Positions 12,866 to 24,400 of a DNA stretch of 64,000 bases are shown piece after piece. Under the pieces are notes generated by a model, which saw nothing but the letters and a program-made list of their open reading frames with translations, was not told where the DNA came from and made no database searches. The position numbers were made by a program, and so were the translations under genes. Source of the DNA: Polytrichum commune (taxonomy: Eukaryota > Streptophyta > Polytrichopsida > Polytrichales > Polytrichaceae); assembly GCA_950295325.1 (NCBI GenBank), contig OX485808.1, positions 4,468,501 to 4,532,500 on the forward strand. Direction: 5' to 3'. The first letter of the stretch is position 1; each line of letters starts with the position of its first letter.

Positions 12866-14229
12866 TTATAAAAAAAAAAAACAGCAGAGGTATGGAGACC
12901 AGTATATAAGCGGTCCTGTGCAAGCTCTCTGTTTCCCTCGCTCTCTCCTGCTCTCTCCTGCAACCACTGCCTTCTTACCTTCTCTTGCACCTCCCTGTGC
13001 TTGAAGAAATGCACGCAATTCTGCAAGCCGCTGCTTCTCTTGTTCAACCTCCTGCTTCTCATGTTCAAGCTCCCGCTTCTTACGTTCAACCTCCTGCTTC
13101 TCCTGTTCAAGTTCCCGCTTCTTACGTTCAACCTCCTGCTTCTCATGTTCAAGTTCCCGCTTCTCACGTTCAACCTGCTGCTCCTTCCGTTCAACCTCCC
13201 GCAACATATGTTGAAGCATCGCATCATTTTGCTCTGGGCGTACACCCCGCGAGATGAGCTGCAAGACAGATATATTTGAGTAACTCAAACGCAAGGTAAC
13301 ATTGCACCCCAAATGCACACATTAAGGGAATAGAAACATTTCACAGTACTTGAAAGACCCCAGATCGCCAAGCTTTCCTTCTCAAATAAGGAGTGGAAAC
13401 GACGTACCATAGCCGATCCACGCCCAGCTGTTACAAACAAAAACCTAGTGCACATCTTAGTTTGGCCGTCCATGAGGAGAATCGTATCAAATTGTCCAAA
13501 GCAAACAAAAAACTGTACCTGTGCATCTCCTGCCTGCGGACTGTCCTCTGGACATATTACACCTGCACGTGAACCCCCTCCAAGGCTAAACTCCAGTGGA
13601 AGACCATAATTTTGTGAGTTCGGCTCCACCTCAATGTGCCCACAACTGGATTCCGGTGCACAAGGTGCCATTATCGGTCCTACCCTGTTCCCGTGGTCGA
13701 TACCGTCCTCCGAATCTGCAACATGTAAATTGCGAATCCACCCTTGAGAGTCCAAACATCTCGTTTCATTGGATTCGGGAGTCTTTTTGCATGAAGCTCT
13801 ATGCAAACTCTCGACATCCACCAAACCCTAACCTACCCCTAAAACAGTACTAACCCTCATTGTTGTTTTCATCAAAGCATGTCAAATTTTATCCCGAGGT
13901 TGAGAGAGCACCGTACCTTGGAGGAGCTCGGTGGCATCATGTCTCTGGAACTCCTCCCAGATGAAGGCCCCGAATTCCTGCTTGCGGAAAGCTTTAAGAT
14001 GAGGAAGATCGGGATGGTTAGGAGGGAAAGCCTTTTCCCCCTCGATGTACAGATACGCCAATTTGACAAACCTCCTTGCCGACTCGTCGTTATCCATAGT
14101 TCTGTAGATTTTCTCCCCTGTACCAGGCAATCGAATGTCCACTTGGGGTTTGCTGCAGCCCTCCCGGTGGCGGATACCAGAATTCTCGCCTCTGGAGCGC
14201 TTCATCTTCTTGTTAGTTCCGGGGGCCAT
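12866..14229 (-). CDS. Predicted four-exon coiled-coil protein of unknown function
   Basis: The exons on the minus strand are 14229-13917, 13715-13519, 13427-13350 and 13258-12866. All junctions are GT-AG and stay in frame, giving 981 bases and 326 residues. The ATG at 14229 gives MAPGTNKK, a basic N-terminus. Residues ~1-104 are mixed charged sequence, and exons 2-3 carry no motif I recognise. Residues ~209-283 form a highly charged coiled coil containing a 14-residue tandem unit of the type EVERKKRELEHEKQ (42-bp repeats at about 13025-13198). The last residues are hydrophobic (CCFFFL) and may reflect an unrecognised further splice. No homolog is recognised, and the function is unknown. Consistent phase over three introns argues for a real gene, but a transposon-captured or lineage-specific gene is possible. 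Confidence 0.55.
13025..13198 (-). repeat. 42-bp coding tandem repeat (coiled-coil units)
   Basis: Imperfect 42-bp units encode 14-residue heptad pairs (EVERKKRELE-type) in the last exon of the coiled-coil gene. The opposite strand stays open as a proline/alanine-rich frame, which is a by-product of the repeat. Confidence 0.75.
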
Positions 14230-16148
14230 TGTGCTATTTTCAAAATTCAACCAGAATGTAGGAGCTCAAATTGGTTGCGGCTTTCTACGACGTGTCTCTG
14301 TTAGTTCCCAATTACGTCGATGCATCCACACTCTCTACAAATTATCCGCAAAGACGCAGCTGTTGATTTCCCTCCCTGTCAACACGAAAGCGAGAGAGAA
14401 AAATGTGAGAAAAGAGAGAGAAGAGATCCAAGTGAGAGAAAAGAGGCACGTCGCAATCTGGAGACGATTCATTCACGAGGTATCCATCGGGGCGAGCCAT
14501 CGCAGACAAGTTTGAAGTGAGTGAGCTATCGCAGACATTGCAGACATTGCAGACATCGACCAGCAGATGTCTACTCCAGCTGTAGGCGGGTATGTCTTAT
14601 ATTGAATATAGCTTCGAAGCCGATACTCGGATGGGCGTGGTTTTGAGAATGTCCGTATATGTTCCTCAGTAATATGTGACACCATGGGATTAGGAAATAA
14701 TTAATAAGCACACATCAAGTGGATATGAACACCACTATTGAAATCAAATTAAGTGAATCAAAACGAACATGGTTTTGAAGTCCAATAGTCTTATGGATCA
14801 AGAAGTACACTGAGGTGGAATCAACAAAAAGTTAATTTCTTAGAGTGACGAAGTTTAGCAGCTTTTGTGAGATGACAATTACTATCCACATGATGGTCAA
14901 GTTGATAATAAGACCTAGTTCTACATTCTAAAATATAGATGTGAATTAAACAAATCATAATATAATTGAGTTGTAAATAGGGTTTTCCAATTCAAACGCA
15001 ACAATGAAAGGTATGTTACCAGTTGGGTTGCATATTTAATACCCACACGTGCAACCTTATTGAGACCCCGGTGGAACTTATATCCACACTCCATATTGGT
15101 GGTTGTACCTAAAACCACACTATGTATCATAATCATTTCATACAAGGGAATCAAATGCAAGGTAGTGGAGCATATATTGTTGGTTTTGGGTGTGCCTACG
15201 TGAGTGGGTATGGTAATGAAAGAAAATTTAGAATTCAATGACTCAATGAACACACATCCTTATTTATCCCGGTTTGGACCTAAATACATGCAAAATATTG
15301 GTCTACACATACATAGTCAATGTAGATCTTCCATTAGTCCAAGGGAAAAATCTTCAAACAAAATCTATACTCCAAATATGCTACAATGGTTAGCACAATC
15401 GTAAAACTCATGGTGAAACCTTACATGTGCCAACGATTAAGAGGGTGCAAACATGATGTAGTAAAAATAAACCCCAACTATGTATGTTTATGTTTTGTCT
15501 ATTTCACTCTTCATTCTATCTCCAACCAATTGGATGTTTTCATTTACTTGGTTTTCTTACATATATATTAAGGAGAATCAAGATCTTATAAGTAATCATG
15601 TTAAAAGATCAAAGAAATGTGCCCAAGTTCACTGCCCACTAGGTTTCAACAACATGGACGTTCATCGAGCATGAAATTGGTTTCAACCCAACAAGGCAAA
15701 AAGGGCCCATGGGGGCTTCAAAGACAAATTGACAATGTGTTATGAATAAATTCATCTTTTTGTCATTTCTTAGAAGAGTGATCATTGTTAAAGTACATTC
15801 ATGTTTTCTAATAAAATTACCATGTCATAGTATATAAGTTTACCTTTGGTGCAAATACAATCAAGTAGATGAAAGAACCCAAGACACTATGATATGCCAC
15901 CGTTCATATCTATTTTTTTAGCAACCATTTCCACACAAAATACACTTGAATGTTTCATTTTTTAATTTCTCAAAGTAAATTTTTGGTTGTAGAATCAACA
16001 AAGCAAAGCGCATAATATGATAATTTCCACAAATGAATTTTTTTAAGTTGTGAACCAATTGTTTTTAAGTTCAACTTTAGAGGAAATATTTTACATGTGT
16101 GTGAAGGCCACTCCATCGACATTTGACCTTCCAAAAAGGAGGGGAGTA
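14230..16148. other. Upstream region of the coiled-coil gene and AT-rich spacer
   Basis: The first ~400 bases are the probable 5' flank of the minus-strand gene, with purine-rich GAGAGA stretches near 14390-14440 and three 9-bp units GCAGACATT near 14533-14560. The rest is AT-rich without a supported gene. Confidence 0.5.
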
Positions 16149-16681
16149 CACGGGTAGGTCACTCTAAGGCATTTTTGTGCACCACGTGCAGCTGGGGGTT
16201 TTTTTTGTTTTGGGGCTATTTACCTTCAAGGGTTGAATTAAAGCCTCCCTTTGTTTGCACCCTTCCATTACTTATATTGTCCAAGTCACTGCAATTTTTT
16301 GTACTCTATATTCCTTTTAAGTAATGAAAGCTAATCTACTTCCTAACGCATTGACGAGTGTTAAGGGAAACCATGGAAACAAAGAAGGTTGCAAACAGTA
16401 ATATCATTGCAAACAACGTTATGAAGAAAACACATAGGAGACCATAGCAAACATACTAAACATACCTTCTAGGATCCTTATCTTCAACCCCTATATTAAT
16501 TTTACAAAAAAATAATGGCCCACATTTTATGTCCATCTAACTTACTTATAATGGGATTGTCTACATTTAATGGCCCCTTCATTATTTGGAATTCCTTTAT
16601 AATTTTTATTTCAAGTGATTTTAATCCTCTCTATATTATGCCGCACGTCGTTTTTAAAATGCACTAAGTGACCTACCCGTG
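16149..16681. mobile_element. hAT-type MITE with 8-bp target duplication
   Basis: This 533-bp element has terminal inverted repeats beginning CACGGGTAGGTCACT. It is flanked by an exact 8-bp direct repeat, GGGGAGTA, at 16141-16148 and 16682-16689. An 8-bp target duplication with a CA(C/G)GG-type terminus is diagnostic of the hAT superfamily. The internal sequence is non-coding, so the element is non-autonomous. A related, larger element lies at 46037-47511. Confidence 0.85.
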
Positions 16682-18066
16682 GGGGAGTACTACACATTCT
16701 ACAATATGTCGTTAACAAATGATTTCATGGGCCCTATGATACTTGTCACAAAAGCTAAATCACAATGCACCATCCTTGGATCACGTCTAATGATGTGATA
16801 TTAGAAAAAATGATTTTATATTACCATTCCACATTCACTTTAAAGAAGTAATTATTCAAAATATCTTTAATAAGAGCACAAATCTTATTGTTTTGATGAA
16901 AAACTTGATGTGGATGGCTACAATCATAATTTCATAGAGTGATGGAAAGTTGCATTACATGTTATGCAAGAAGTGGAATTGTCGACATATATTGTGAGAT
17001 GAAATCACTTCGTAAGGTATTGACATAACATTGTTATGTATATGGATAATGTTATGGAGGACAATTATTGATGAACTATTGTAATCAAGTTGCAGAGAGA
17101 GAGAGAGAGATTTTTCTTGATCCGTTCTATGTTTACTTTCAAGCTTAGTATGTTCATATAGCATCCTTTGATTAAAAGGCCAAGCCATTCTTCTATATAT
17201 CAATGTACCTTTTGAAACCCGGGAGGGTGGGTGGGAGCAAGCATCATGAGCATCTTTCCGCATTACTATATATCCTCTTACCATAGTCAGTGTTTCCTCA
17301 TTGCATGTATCTAAGAAGGTGTTACAACATTTAAGTAGTCTACACTACCTAAAATTTTACCCTCTATATCACTTAAGTAAAAAAGAATGTACTTCATATC
17401 CATAGTTTATCAAATCAAATTCAAAAAGGTGTAAGACATACTCAACAATACTTCAAAGTTCTATCATAAGCCAAGATATGTTATGCATTCCTCATATCTA
17501 TGGAATACATAAGCATAATGCACATACTATACTTAATCAAAGATAAAATGCAAAACCTATGTATGCCGTCAAAGTTGTGAAGGGTCTACCTCACTTGTGC
17601 CCATGCCACCAACCAAATCCAAAGAGAGGGTTAGTAACATACACGAGGTGAATAACAATAGAAACCCAATTGTTATCTATGTCACAAAATTATTTACGGT
17701 GTAACCATACATTTTGCATCGCTAAATACCTATACTGCCATAGAGTATTCTACATGTTCCTTTGCCATTTGAGCCTTGTGCAGCTGGAAATAGAGGTAAG
17801 TCACACACACTTTTCACCAAACTTAGTTTGCATAAATCTCACTAAACCTGGAAGTTACTTAAGGTAAATTGCCACATGCGGTTTAACCTGCGAAAGGAGG
17901 CTCTCATTGCCTCTTTCTCTTAATATATGATTAGGTAACTATTCATGGCCACTGATGTAAGTATCCCAACCTATGGTTGATATTTGTTAGGTAACTCCAA
18001 GTGAACCCTAAAGTAAATTTACCTTGGGGTTATATTAAGTTATTGGGCAGGTTCATTTATAGGCAC

Positions 18067-18100
<34 letters not shown>

Positions 18101-18417
18101 ATCCCACTTTATTCCTTGCCCAAAACAACCCCTCTAATCTAACGCCCAAGATCTTGTCAAGTTTTATGAAAAACAAATCGAAGGCCTCTCGACCATAGTT
18201 TGGGTTTTCATTCCCGTCCGACCCAAACTTCCTTCGAGAGTCCATCACCTTTGTCAAAATGTATTGTAGTATAGACAATTGGAGAGCCACGGCCTCTGGA
18301 CTTTGGCCTCTAGTGTGAAGGGTCGAGAGGCCGAATTAGTGGTTTCTTGCAATCCAATTGGTGATAATCGACGGCCTCTTGAGCTTCGGCCATAGTGTGA
18401 AGCGTCCTTGTATACCA
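16682..18417. other. AT-rich spacer with GA microsatellite
   Basis: No supported gene. A pure GA run lies at about 18069-18098 and a shorter GA run near 17095-17110. Confidence 0.55.
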
Positions 18418-18497
18418 GTCCAACATTGGTTCAAACCTACGCATGGGAACCCCAAAACATTTCAAGTTTATCGCCTTAACCACTCGCTCATGCTCAC
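18418..18497 (-). pseudogene. Degenerate full-length tRNA-Ser(UGA) copy
   Basis: Read on the minus strand, this aligns over its whole length with the intact tRNA-Ser at 21260-21341. It keeps GTTAAGGCGAT, an anticodon loop reading CTTGAAA and part of the T-arm. Mismatches break the acceptor stem and the GGCCGAG D-arm block, and no T-run follows the 3' end. It has the same orientation as the live gene, about 2.8 kb away. Confidence 0.75.
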
Positions 18498-18763
18498 AAT
18501 CTTACATGTGGCTTGCCATCTCACACAAACCGAAATTCTTGCACAAATTGGTGTGCCATACTCCCGCCATACTTACCAAAAGGAATATAGGTTTGTCTTT
18601 GTTTGCATTTGTTCCGGTCTTGTTAGAATGTCTAATTCCATAAATCCAATTTGATCTTGGATTGGCATCGCCACTTATTATAATCCGTAAATATAGATGC
18701 CCATAGTTACCTTATCGGTTTAGGCGGTTGCCCAAATTTAATTTATTCTCATTGCAAGCGATT

Positions 18764-19009
18764 GGCCGGGGATTCGTGGCACTCGCTAAAAATCATCCGT
18801 GCGGATGAAAAAAACACAGGAATCATCTAAATGGCTATTTTTGGGCAATTTGATTCCGGAAATAGAGTCAAAGGCCCCGAATTAGTCTAGTGACGTCACA
18901 TTCGAATGAATCGGCCCTCAACCCCATAGGGGGGCTTTTTTTATTGGAGCCACTTCATCCACGATATCTTGGATGGATGATTTTTAGTGAGTGCCACGAA
19001 TCCCCAGCC
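18764..19009. mobile_element. Short Mutator-like (MULE) MITE with 9-bp target duplication
   Basis: This 246-bp element has ~35-bp terminal inverted repeats that begin GGC(C/T)GGGGATTCGTGG and differ at two positions. It is flanked by the exact 9-bp direct repeat CAAGCGATT (18755-18763 and 19010-19018). A 9-bp duplication with GG-starting TIRs fits the Mutator superfamily. It is non-coding. The high TIR identity suggests fairly recent movement. It sits just left of the second 2-kb repeat copy. Confidence 0.85.
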
Positions 19010-19223
19010 CAAGCGATTGGCATTGTATGAGACTTTGAGTCAAGAAAATATGTCTAAACAATCATGTATACGTTTTGACAACCTATGGCGAAGGTGGGTG
19101 CTAATGTATTCACTGTTGCAAAAACGGTCCATTGTACCTAATAACATTTTGAGTGGACAACTCATGGTTGGCCTATGACATTAACTCATATGCAAAGGTT
19201 GGTGTAACAAACCATGATGCATG

Positions 19224-19455
19224 TATGCCAACTACATTAAATATTGTACTTAGTGTAACTTACTATTGGAATTATGCAATGCTATGACTATTTATTGTTA
19301 TATCTCATTTTCTACCAACAAAGATCAAACTGGTTGTTTGGACATTATAGAACATTCACATCTTCACTTGGTTAAAAAATACAATAGTAGTAGAAAAATA
19401 GCATTGTGTAACTTTGAATAGTAAGTGACATTGCATACAATATTTAATGTAGTTA
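19224..19455. mobile_element. Short TIR element (ACACTAAATA family)
   Basis: This is the copy of the ~230-bp family embedded in the second 2-kb repeat. It shares CAAACTGGTTGTTTGGACAT and decayed ACACTAAATA-type ends with the copies at 3345-3580 and 47.8-49.1 kb. Confidence 0.6.
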
Positions 19456-20969
19456 CCTACATTATATGTTGGTTTTATAAAGAAACAAGCATAAATGAAG
19501 AGCCATTTCATCATATCCATCAAAGGGTCTATACGGAAAGTATTCATTTCGGCTTATTACTAAATTGCATCTTTTTTGGGTGGAGATAACCTTAAAACTT
19601 ATCTAGCCATATAAATGTGCCATGTGTTGTCACATTGTCAGATGAATAATGAGAGAGGTCACCATGGCTTGTTTAATGGATTTTGAGAAGAGGTAAAACA
19701 TAGAACCTTTGTTATTTTGATTGACTAAGTATCAAGCAATATACATATATCATAAGAATGTAATCTTGGTGACTATGTACATCTTAAGAACAAAAACAAA
19801 TTACTTGTTTTTATAGCGGAAGGTATACAATGAGCACTTCCATTGCAAGCCTCTTGTGGTTCATCTAGTTGCATATGATGCAAAATTGAAACTGTTAAAT
19901 TCAAAATTCACATAATTTATATGAAATCTGTAGGGTGGTGTTACAAGTCACCGTGATGTAAAGTATAAAAGATACTCTTGATTTAATATAATCAACCAAA
20001 AGTTCTTTGTCAAATTATGAAACTAGTACATTTGTACTAAATAAATATTTAGTTAGAACTATACTCTTTAGAAGTCATGAAATATTCATGACAAAATTTC
20101 ATGTACATCAAATTACTATGCCTAATCATTATGATACCATTTCCCATATATGGAATACGTGTCTCATTGGTGAAGTTTCACAAGGACATGGTTGTCTATT
20201 CTTTAAAATGTCGTTTGACACCCAAATAGGCACACAAAGTGTATTATGAACACATGTGAACCTTGAAATGCCCCACCCCCTTTCTTACATTATCCTAATA
20301 CAAGTCATGGCATTTTTATTTTTATTGTAGATCCTAGGAGCATATGAACTCTAAGTGGAACATTTTCACTGGCATTTTCCTCATTCAAACATGCTAGTAG
20401 AGTGAGCTCTTTGACTTCATGATCCAATGGTCTTATTGTTATGTGAAGTTGAAAGTGCAACCTTAGTATGAAGCCACTAGCTCCAAACCATGCCGTCATG
20501 GCAAGTTGCACATGTGCATATTAACTAATTGTGGTCACATCACTTTAACATGATCCCCATGTTGGACAATGGTGGGGTGATAACTGAAACACCGTCACTT
20601 TGTCCATTGTATAGCTAATGTACTTTGAGTGGCACTTTGATCTTCAATGGGTCACATTTTAAGATATGCATGCCTTCCTTGGTTACTTCTCTTTATCTTA
20701 CTCGATTCCACCTTGAAAAGAAGTAAGATATCCATATAAACTCCAAAAGTTACGAGGAAAATGTCTACGAAAACAATTTGGAATTAACAATCGTCTCGCA
20801 TTAGTTGTGTGTTTTGCATCCTACGAAAGAAGGGTGCATGGCTAAAAGATCATCCAATCGATGTCCGCTTACCACACGTCAAAATCTTTAAGACCCAAAA
20901 CAAAAAAAAACAAAACAAAATATTAGCAGTAGGGTTACACTGATCATAGCCGCAAGCTCATATGTATGT

Positions 20970-21038
20970 AAGAGGGTTTACAAAGAAGGGGGGTACCCAA
21001 TAAATTGAAAGTCCGTCGCCTTAATGTCTCGGCCATGC
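20970..21038 (-). pseudogene. tRNA-Ser(UGA) relic in 2-kb repeat copy 2
   Basis: It has the same truncated tRNA-Ser similarity as 4890-4956, including the D-arm GGCCGAG block and a damaged anticodon loop. The intact gene lies 222 bases to the right in the same orientation. Confidence 0.7.
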
Positions 21039-21254
21039 GGATGGATGTTTCCACATCCAAAGAAAATGTTGGCAACATTTTTGCTAAGCCAACTCCTAGG
21101 CAAACCTCGCAATTTCTTGGCGCCATATTTCATGTTTGGCAGGATAGTGGAACTCAGGATTGGGGATACTCATAGGGCGGATGAAGCCATTTTGAGTGAG
21201 ACGTTGCTCTTCATATGGTGAGGTCTCCAGTTAGAATTCCCAAAGACTGGAACC

Positions 21255-21259
21255 AAAAA
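21255..21259 (-). terminator. Pol III terminator of tRNA-Ser
   Basis: A run of five T on the minus strand follows the discriminator base of the tRNA directly, the usual RNA polymerase III stop signal. Confidence 0.75.
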
Positions 21260-21341
21260 CGTCAGCAGCAGGGTTCGAACCTGCGCGGGGGAACCCCAAT
21301 AGATTTCAAGTCTATCGCCTTAACCACTCGGCCATGCTGAC
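21260..21341 (-). tRNA. tRNA-Ser, anticodon UGA
   Basis: This 82-nt class II tRNA has a perfect 7-bp acceptor stem (GTCAGCA with TGCTGAC) and discriminator G, as expected for serine. The D-arm reads GGCCGAGTGGTTAAGGC and overlaps the A box. The anticodon loop CTTGAAA gives UGA. A long variable arm is present. The T-arm GGTTCGAACCC forms a perfect B box. There is no intron and no encoded CCA. A T5 terminator follows at once. It is divergent from KRI1, whose ATG lies 155 bases away. Three relics of the same tRNA lie upstream. Confidence 0.95.
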
Positions 21342-21495
21342 GGATGTTTCGAAGAAGGTGTCTAATAAATTTAGCGATGATGTCCGGGTATCAAGAGGGC
21401 TTCTGGGTTTAAGGGGGAGCTCCTGAGCCTTTTAGGGTTTGGAGGGTTTAAGGGGCCTGCAGGTTCCGCAAGCTCAGTTTTAGAGCTTCGTAGCT

Positions 21496-24400
21496 ATGCC
21501 GAGGCCACGGAGAGGAAGAGGAGGAGGAGGAGGAGGAGGAGGAGGAGGAGGAGTCGCGGGGGGCGGCTTTTCGAAGTCGCTTCTCGACGACGAAGATGGC
21601 AATGGCGACGCAGACACAAATCCGCAGCTGAAAGTGAACGAAGAATTCGCACGGCGGTTCACGCATAATAAGAAGCGAGAGGATTTGCACAGGCTGGAAG
21701 ACCTTAAGAAGCGGGGGTTGGCAGGCTCCGATTCCGATGACTCGGAGTCGGAGGACGAGGACGAGGACGGGTTGCTGCCAGCTCGCACAGACACGCAGAT
21801 TTTCGAGACTCTGGTTAAGATTAAGAAGAAGGATCCGGCCATTTATGCCCCGGAAGCGAAGTTTTACGATGACGTAGGTGAGGAGGATGAGGATGAGGGG
21901 CAGGAGGATGTTGATGTGAAGGTAGTTGAGAAGCAGAAGAAGAAGTTGTACTTGAAGGATGTTGTGGCCAGGCAGTTGCTTGACGGTGATGGAGATGATG
22001 ATGGTGAGGATAAGCCTTTGAAACGACCGCCTAGGGTCGTCACATATGCTGATGAGCAAGAGGAGCTGAAGAGGAGCTTCTTGCGTGGGGTGGCCGATGC
22101 TGAATCCGAAGAAGGTGAATTTTCTTGGCCATGTTTGTATGCTCATTGCATAAAATGTTCAGAGAGTTGCCATTGAATTTTGAATTTCAAATTTTTCCTA
22201 CTTGAGACACTTGTACATGAGGAATTGCACTGCCCCTCTGACTTTTCTCTCTAAGTCTGCAATGCTTCAAAAACGAACTTTCAATTACGTTACTTGAATT
22301 GGAGAAGGTGAATTTTCTTGATCACCTATGGATGATCATTGCCTAGAATGCATAGAAAGTTATCAGAATTGAATCTTGGATTATAATTCTGTTGCCTTGA
22401 AACAATGTACTTGAAGAATTACACTACTCCCTGACTTTTTTCTCAGTGTGCAATGTCTCAGAAATGAACTCTTAGTTAGGTTAGATGCGTGGATAAAGAA
22501 TTCAGGAGCAACATTTGTAGTGGTGTTATTGGCTTGACAATTCCTGTCTTCACCTTTGTATGCTCATTCCATGAAATGCACAGAAATTCAGGATTTGATT
22601 GTTGTTTTTTTGCCTTGAGACACTGTGTGTGAAGAATTGTACTGCCCTTCTGTCTTCAATCTAAAATTGCGGTACTACAGAAAAGGCTCTCAATCAGGTT
22701 ACATGTGTGCGGATAAATAAATCAGGAGCAACTTCTGCAACTTTTGTGGATTAACAATAATTATTTTCACCTCTTCACGCTCATTATATTAAATTCATGG
22801 GAAGTTTGCAATCTGATTCAATCAATAATTCCCCACCTTGAGAGATTGTACAGTAGGTATTGCAGTGCCCCTCTGTATTCTCTCTTTGAATTATTGGTGG
22901 TTCAGAAATGAAAATCTCAATTAGGTTACATATGTGGCTTTAAAAAAGTCAGGAGCAACATTTCGAGTGGTGAAACCCTCCAGTTAACAATTAATATCTT
23001 CTGTGCATGCGCTTACTGGATATAGTTCAATTTTCTAGTAATTCTTCCTGCTGGGGTGTCTGCATTCAGAGCTATTTTTCCACTATCTTCCTCTTCTACT
23101 TAGCCTGTTGTGCGTCTTTCCTTAGTTTTTGTCCATGGTATCAAATTTTGGCATTTATGCAGCTGGTCTTCTTTGATATGAATGATCAGTAAGCACAATA
23201 GGGTTATGGTGCCTTCTAATTGGAAAAAAAAATTCTTACGTTTGAGACCTTGCCCTTCCTAAGTAAGTAAGAAACTACAAACCGTAAGCAATACTTCTAT
23301 GATTAAATCCTCTTCAAGAATGCCGAAACTTGGTTGCTTCGTATCTTTCTATTGAAGAAAGGTAAACGATCAAATGGGTTGGAATTAGTCTTTACTGAAG
23401 CAACAATTTTGTTGGGTAGGATAGTTAGTGCAGTCTGTCAGATGATGTGTTCCCCGTGATTGTCCTCAGTTTGAAGTCCTGACCTATATAATTTATGAGC
23501 AGAAGTCATCCACCGTAATAGGTCCACAGTTCTCACTTTGTAAGCCTTAACATACTGCACCCAGTGCATAGCTCTTTGATTAAGACATACGTTATGCGAT
23601 TGCATTCAGTCCAGCCTTCTGGACCAATCTGAAATTTAATGTTAGCCCTTGGGGGTTGACGATAACTTCTTGGTCAAATTGTTGTTGGTGAGAAACTTCT
23701 AGAGACAAGATAAGTCATGTCTTCACACATTACTAATCTTGTACTAACGCAATTGGTTCTAATTCGAATACTTATCTTAATTGAACACCTAACAGTACTG
23801 ATGTGTGGTTAGGTTTGGATTTAACAATTGACACCAAAAAGACGTGTTCTCAAGAGAGTGGATTATGTGCTCAATTTTTAAAATTCTAGATTCAGTGGTT
23901 TACTAATTGGGGGACCTACATGATCATTTCAGAAGAATGAGATTCTTCACCTTGATGACGAAGAAGATATTCATATGGTCTCCGAAGTTTATGGAGAAAA
24001 TGGCTACAACTTGATATGATTTCGCTAATCATCTTGTATCAGGCGCATGTTTACTGTCCCAGGAGTTTGAATTCTAGCACACTTATGCTTTACATGTCAT
24101 CTCTCCCTTTGACAGAAGACTTTATGTGCCTCCTGATGTACTGATGTGGTCTATCATGTACCCTGTATGATTTTCAGACGACCTACTACAAGTAAGGCAC
24201 AGGACACGAGAGGAGCTCTTGAAGGATGAAGAGGAGACAGCGGAAGCAATACAGGAGGCGGAGAAAAGGAAAAAAGACCAAGACATCTCAAAACGCCTTG
24301 AGGACTACTTTGGCAAGGAGGACGACTTGGACGAACAAGACAGGTTTTTGAAGAATTATCTTTTGAACCAAGGATGGATGGACAAAGATCGAGACCGTAT

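Larger units (their letters stand above)
19049..21240. repeat. Dispersed ~2-kb repeat, copy 2
   Basis: This is the direct-orientation partner of 3168-5148. It carries the same short TIR element (about 19224-19455) and the same tRNA-Ser relic (20970-21038), plus about 190 extra bases near 20630-20840. Its right end lies only about 20 bases from the intact tRNA-Ser gene. Confidence 0.75.

Noticed and set aside
12985-13279. Open + strand frames rich in VQPPASY repeats opposite the coiled-coil exon
   Set aside because: They are the antisense reading of the 42-bp coding repeat. The minus-strand frame has splice sites and a coherent coiled coil; the + frame has neither.
21448-22146. Long minus-strand frame (232 codons) opposite KRI1 exon 1
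   Set aside because: It is a shadow of a biased acidic/GGA-rich exon. It has no ATG start or family resemblance, and the + strand gives clear Kri1 sequence.
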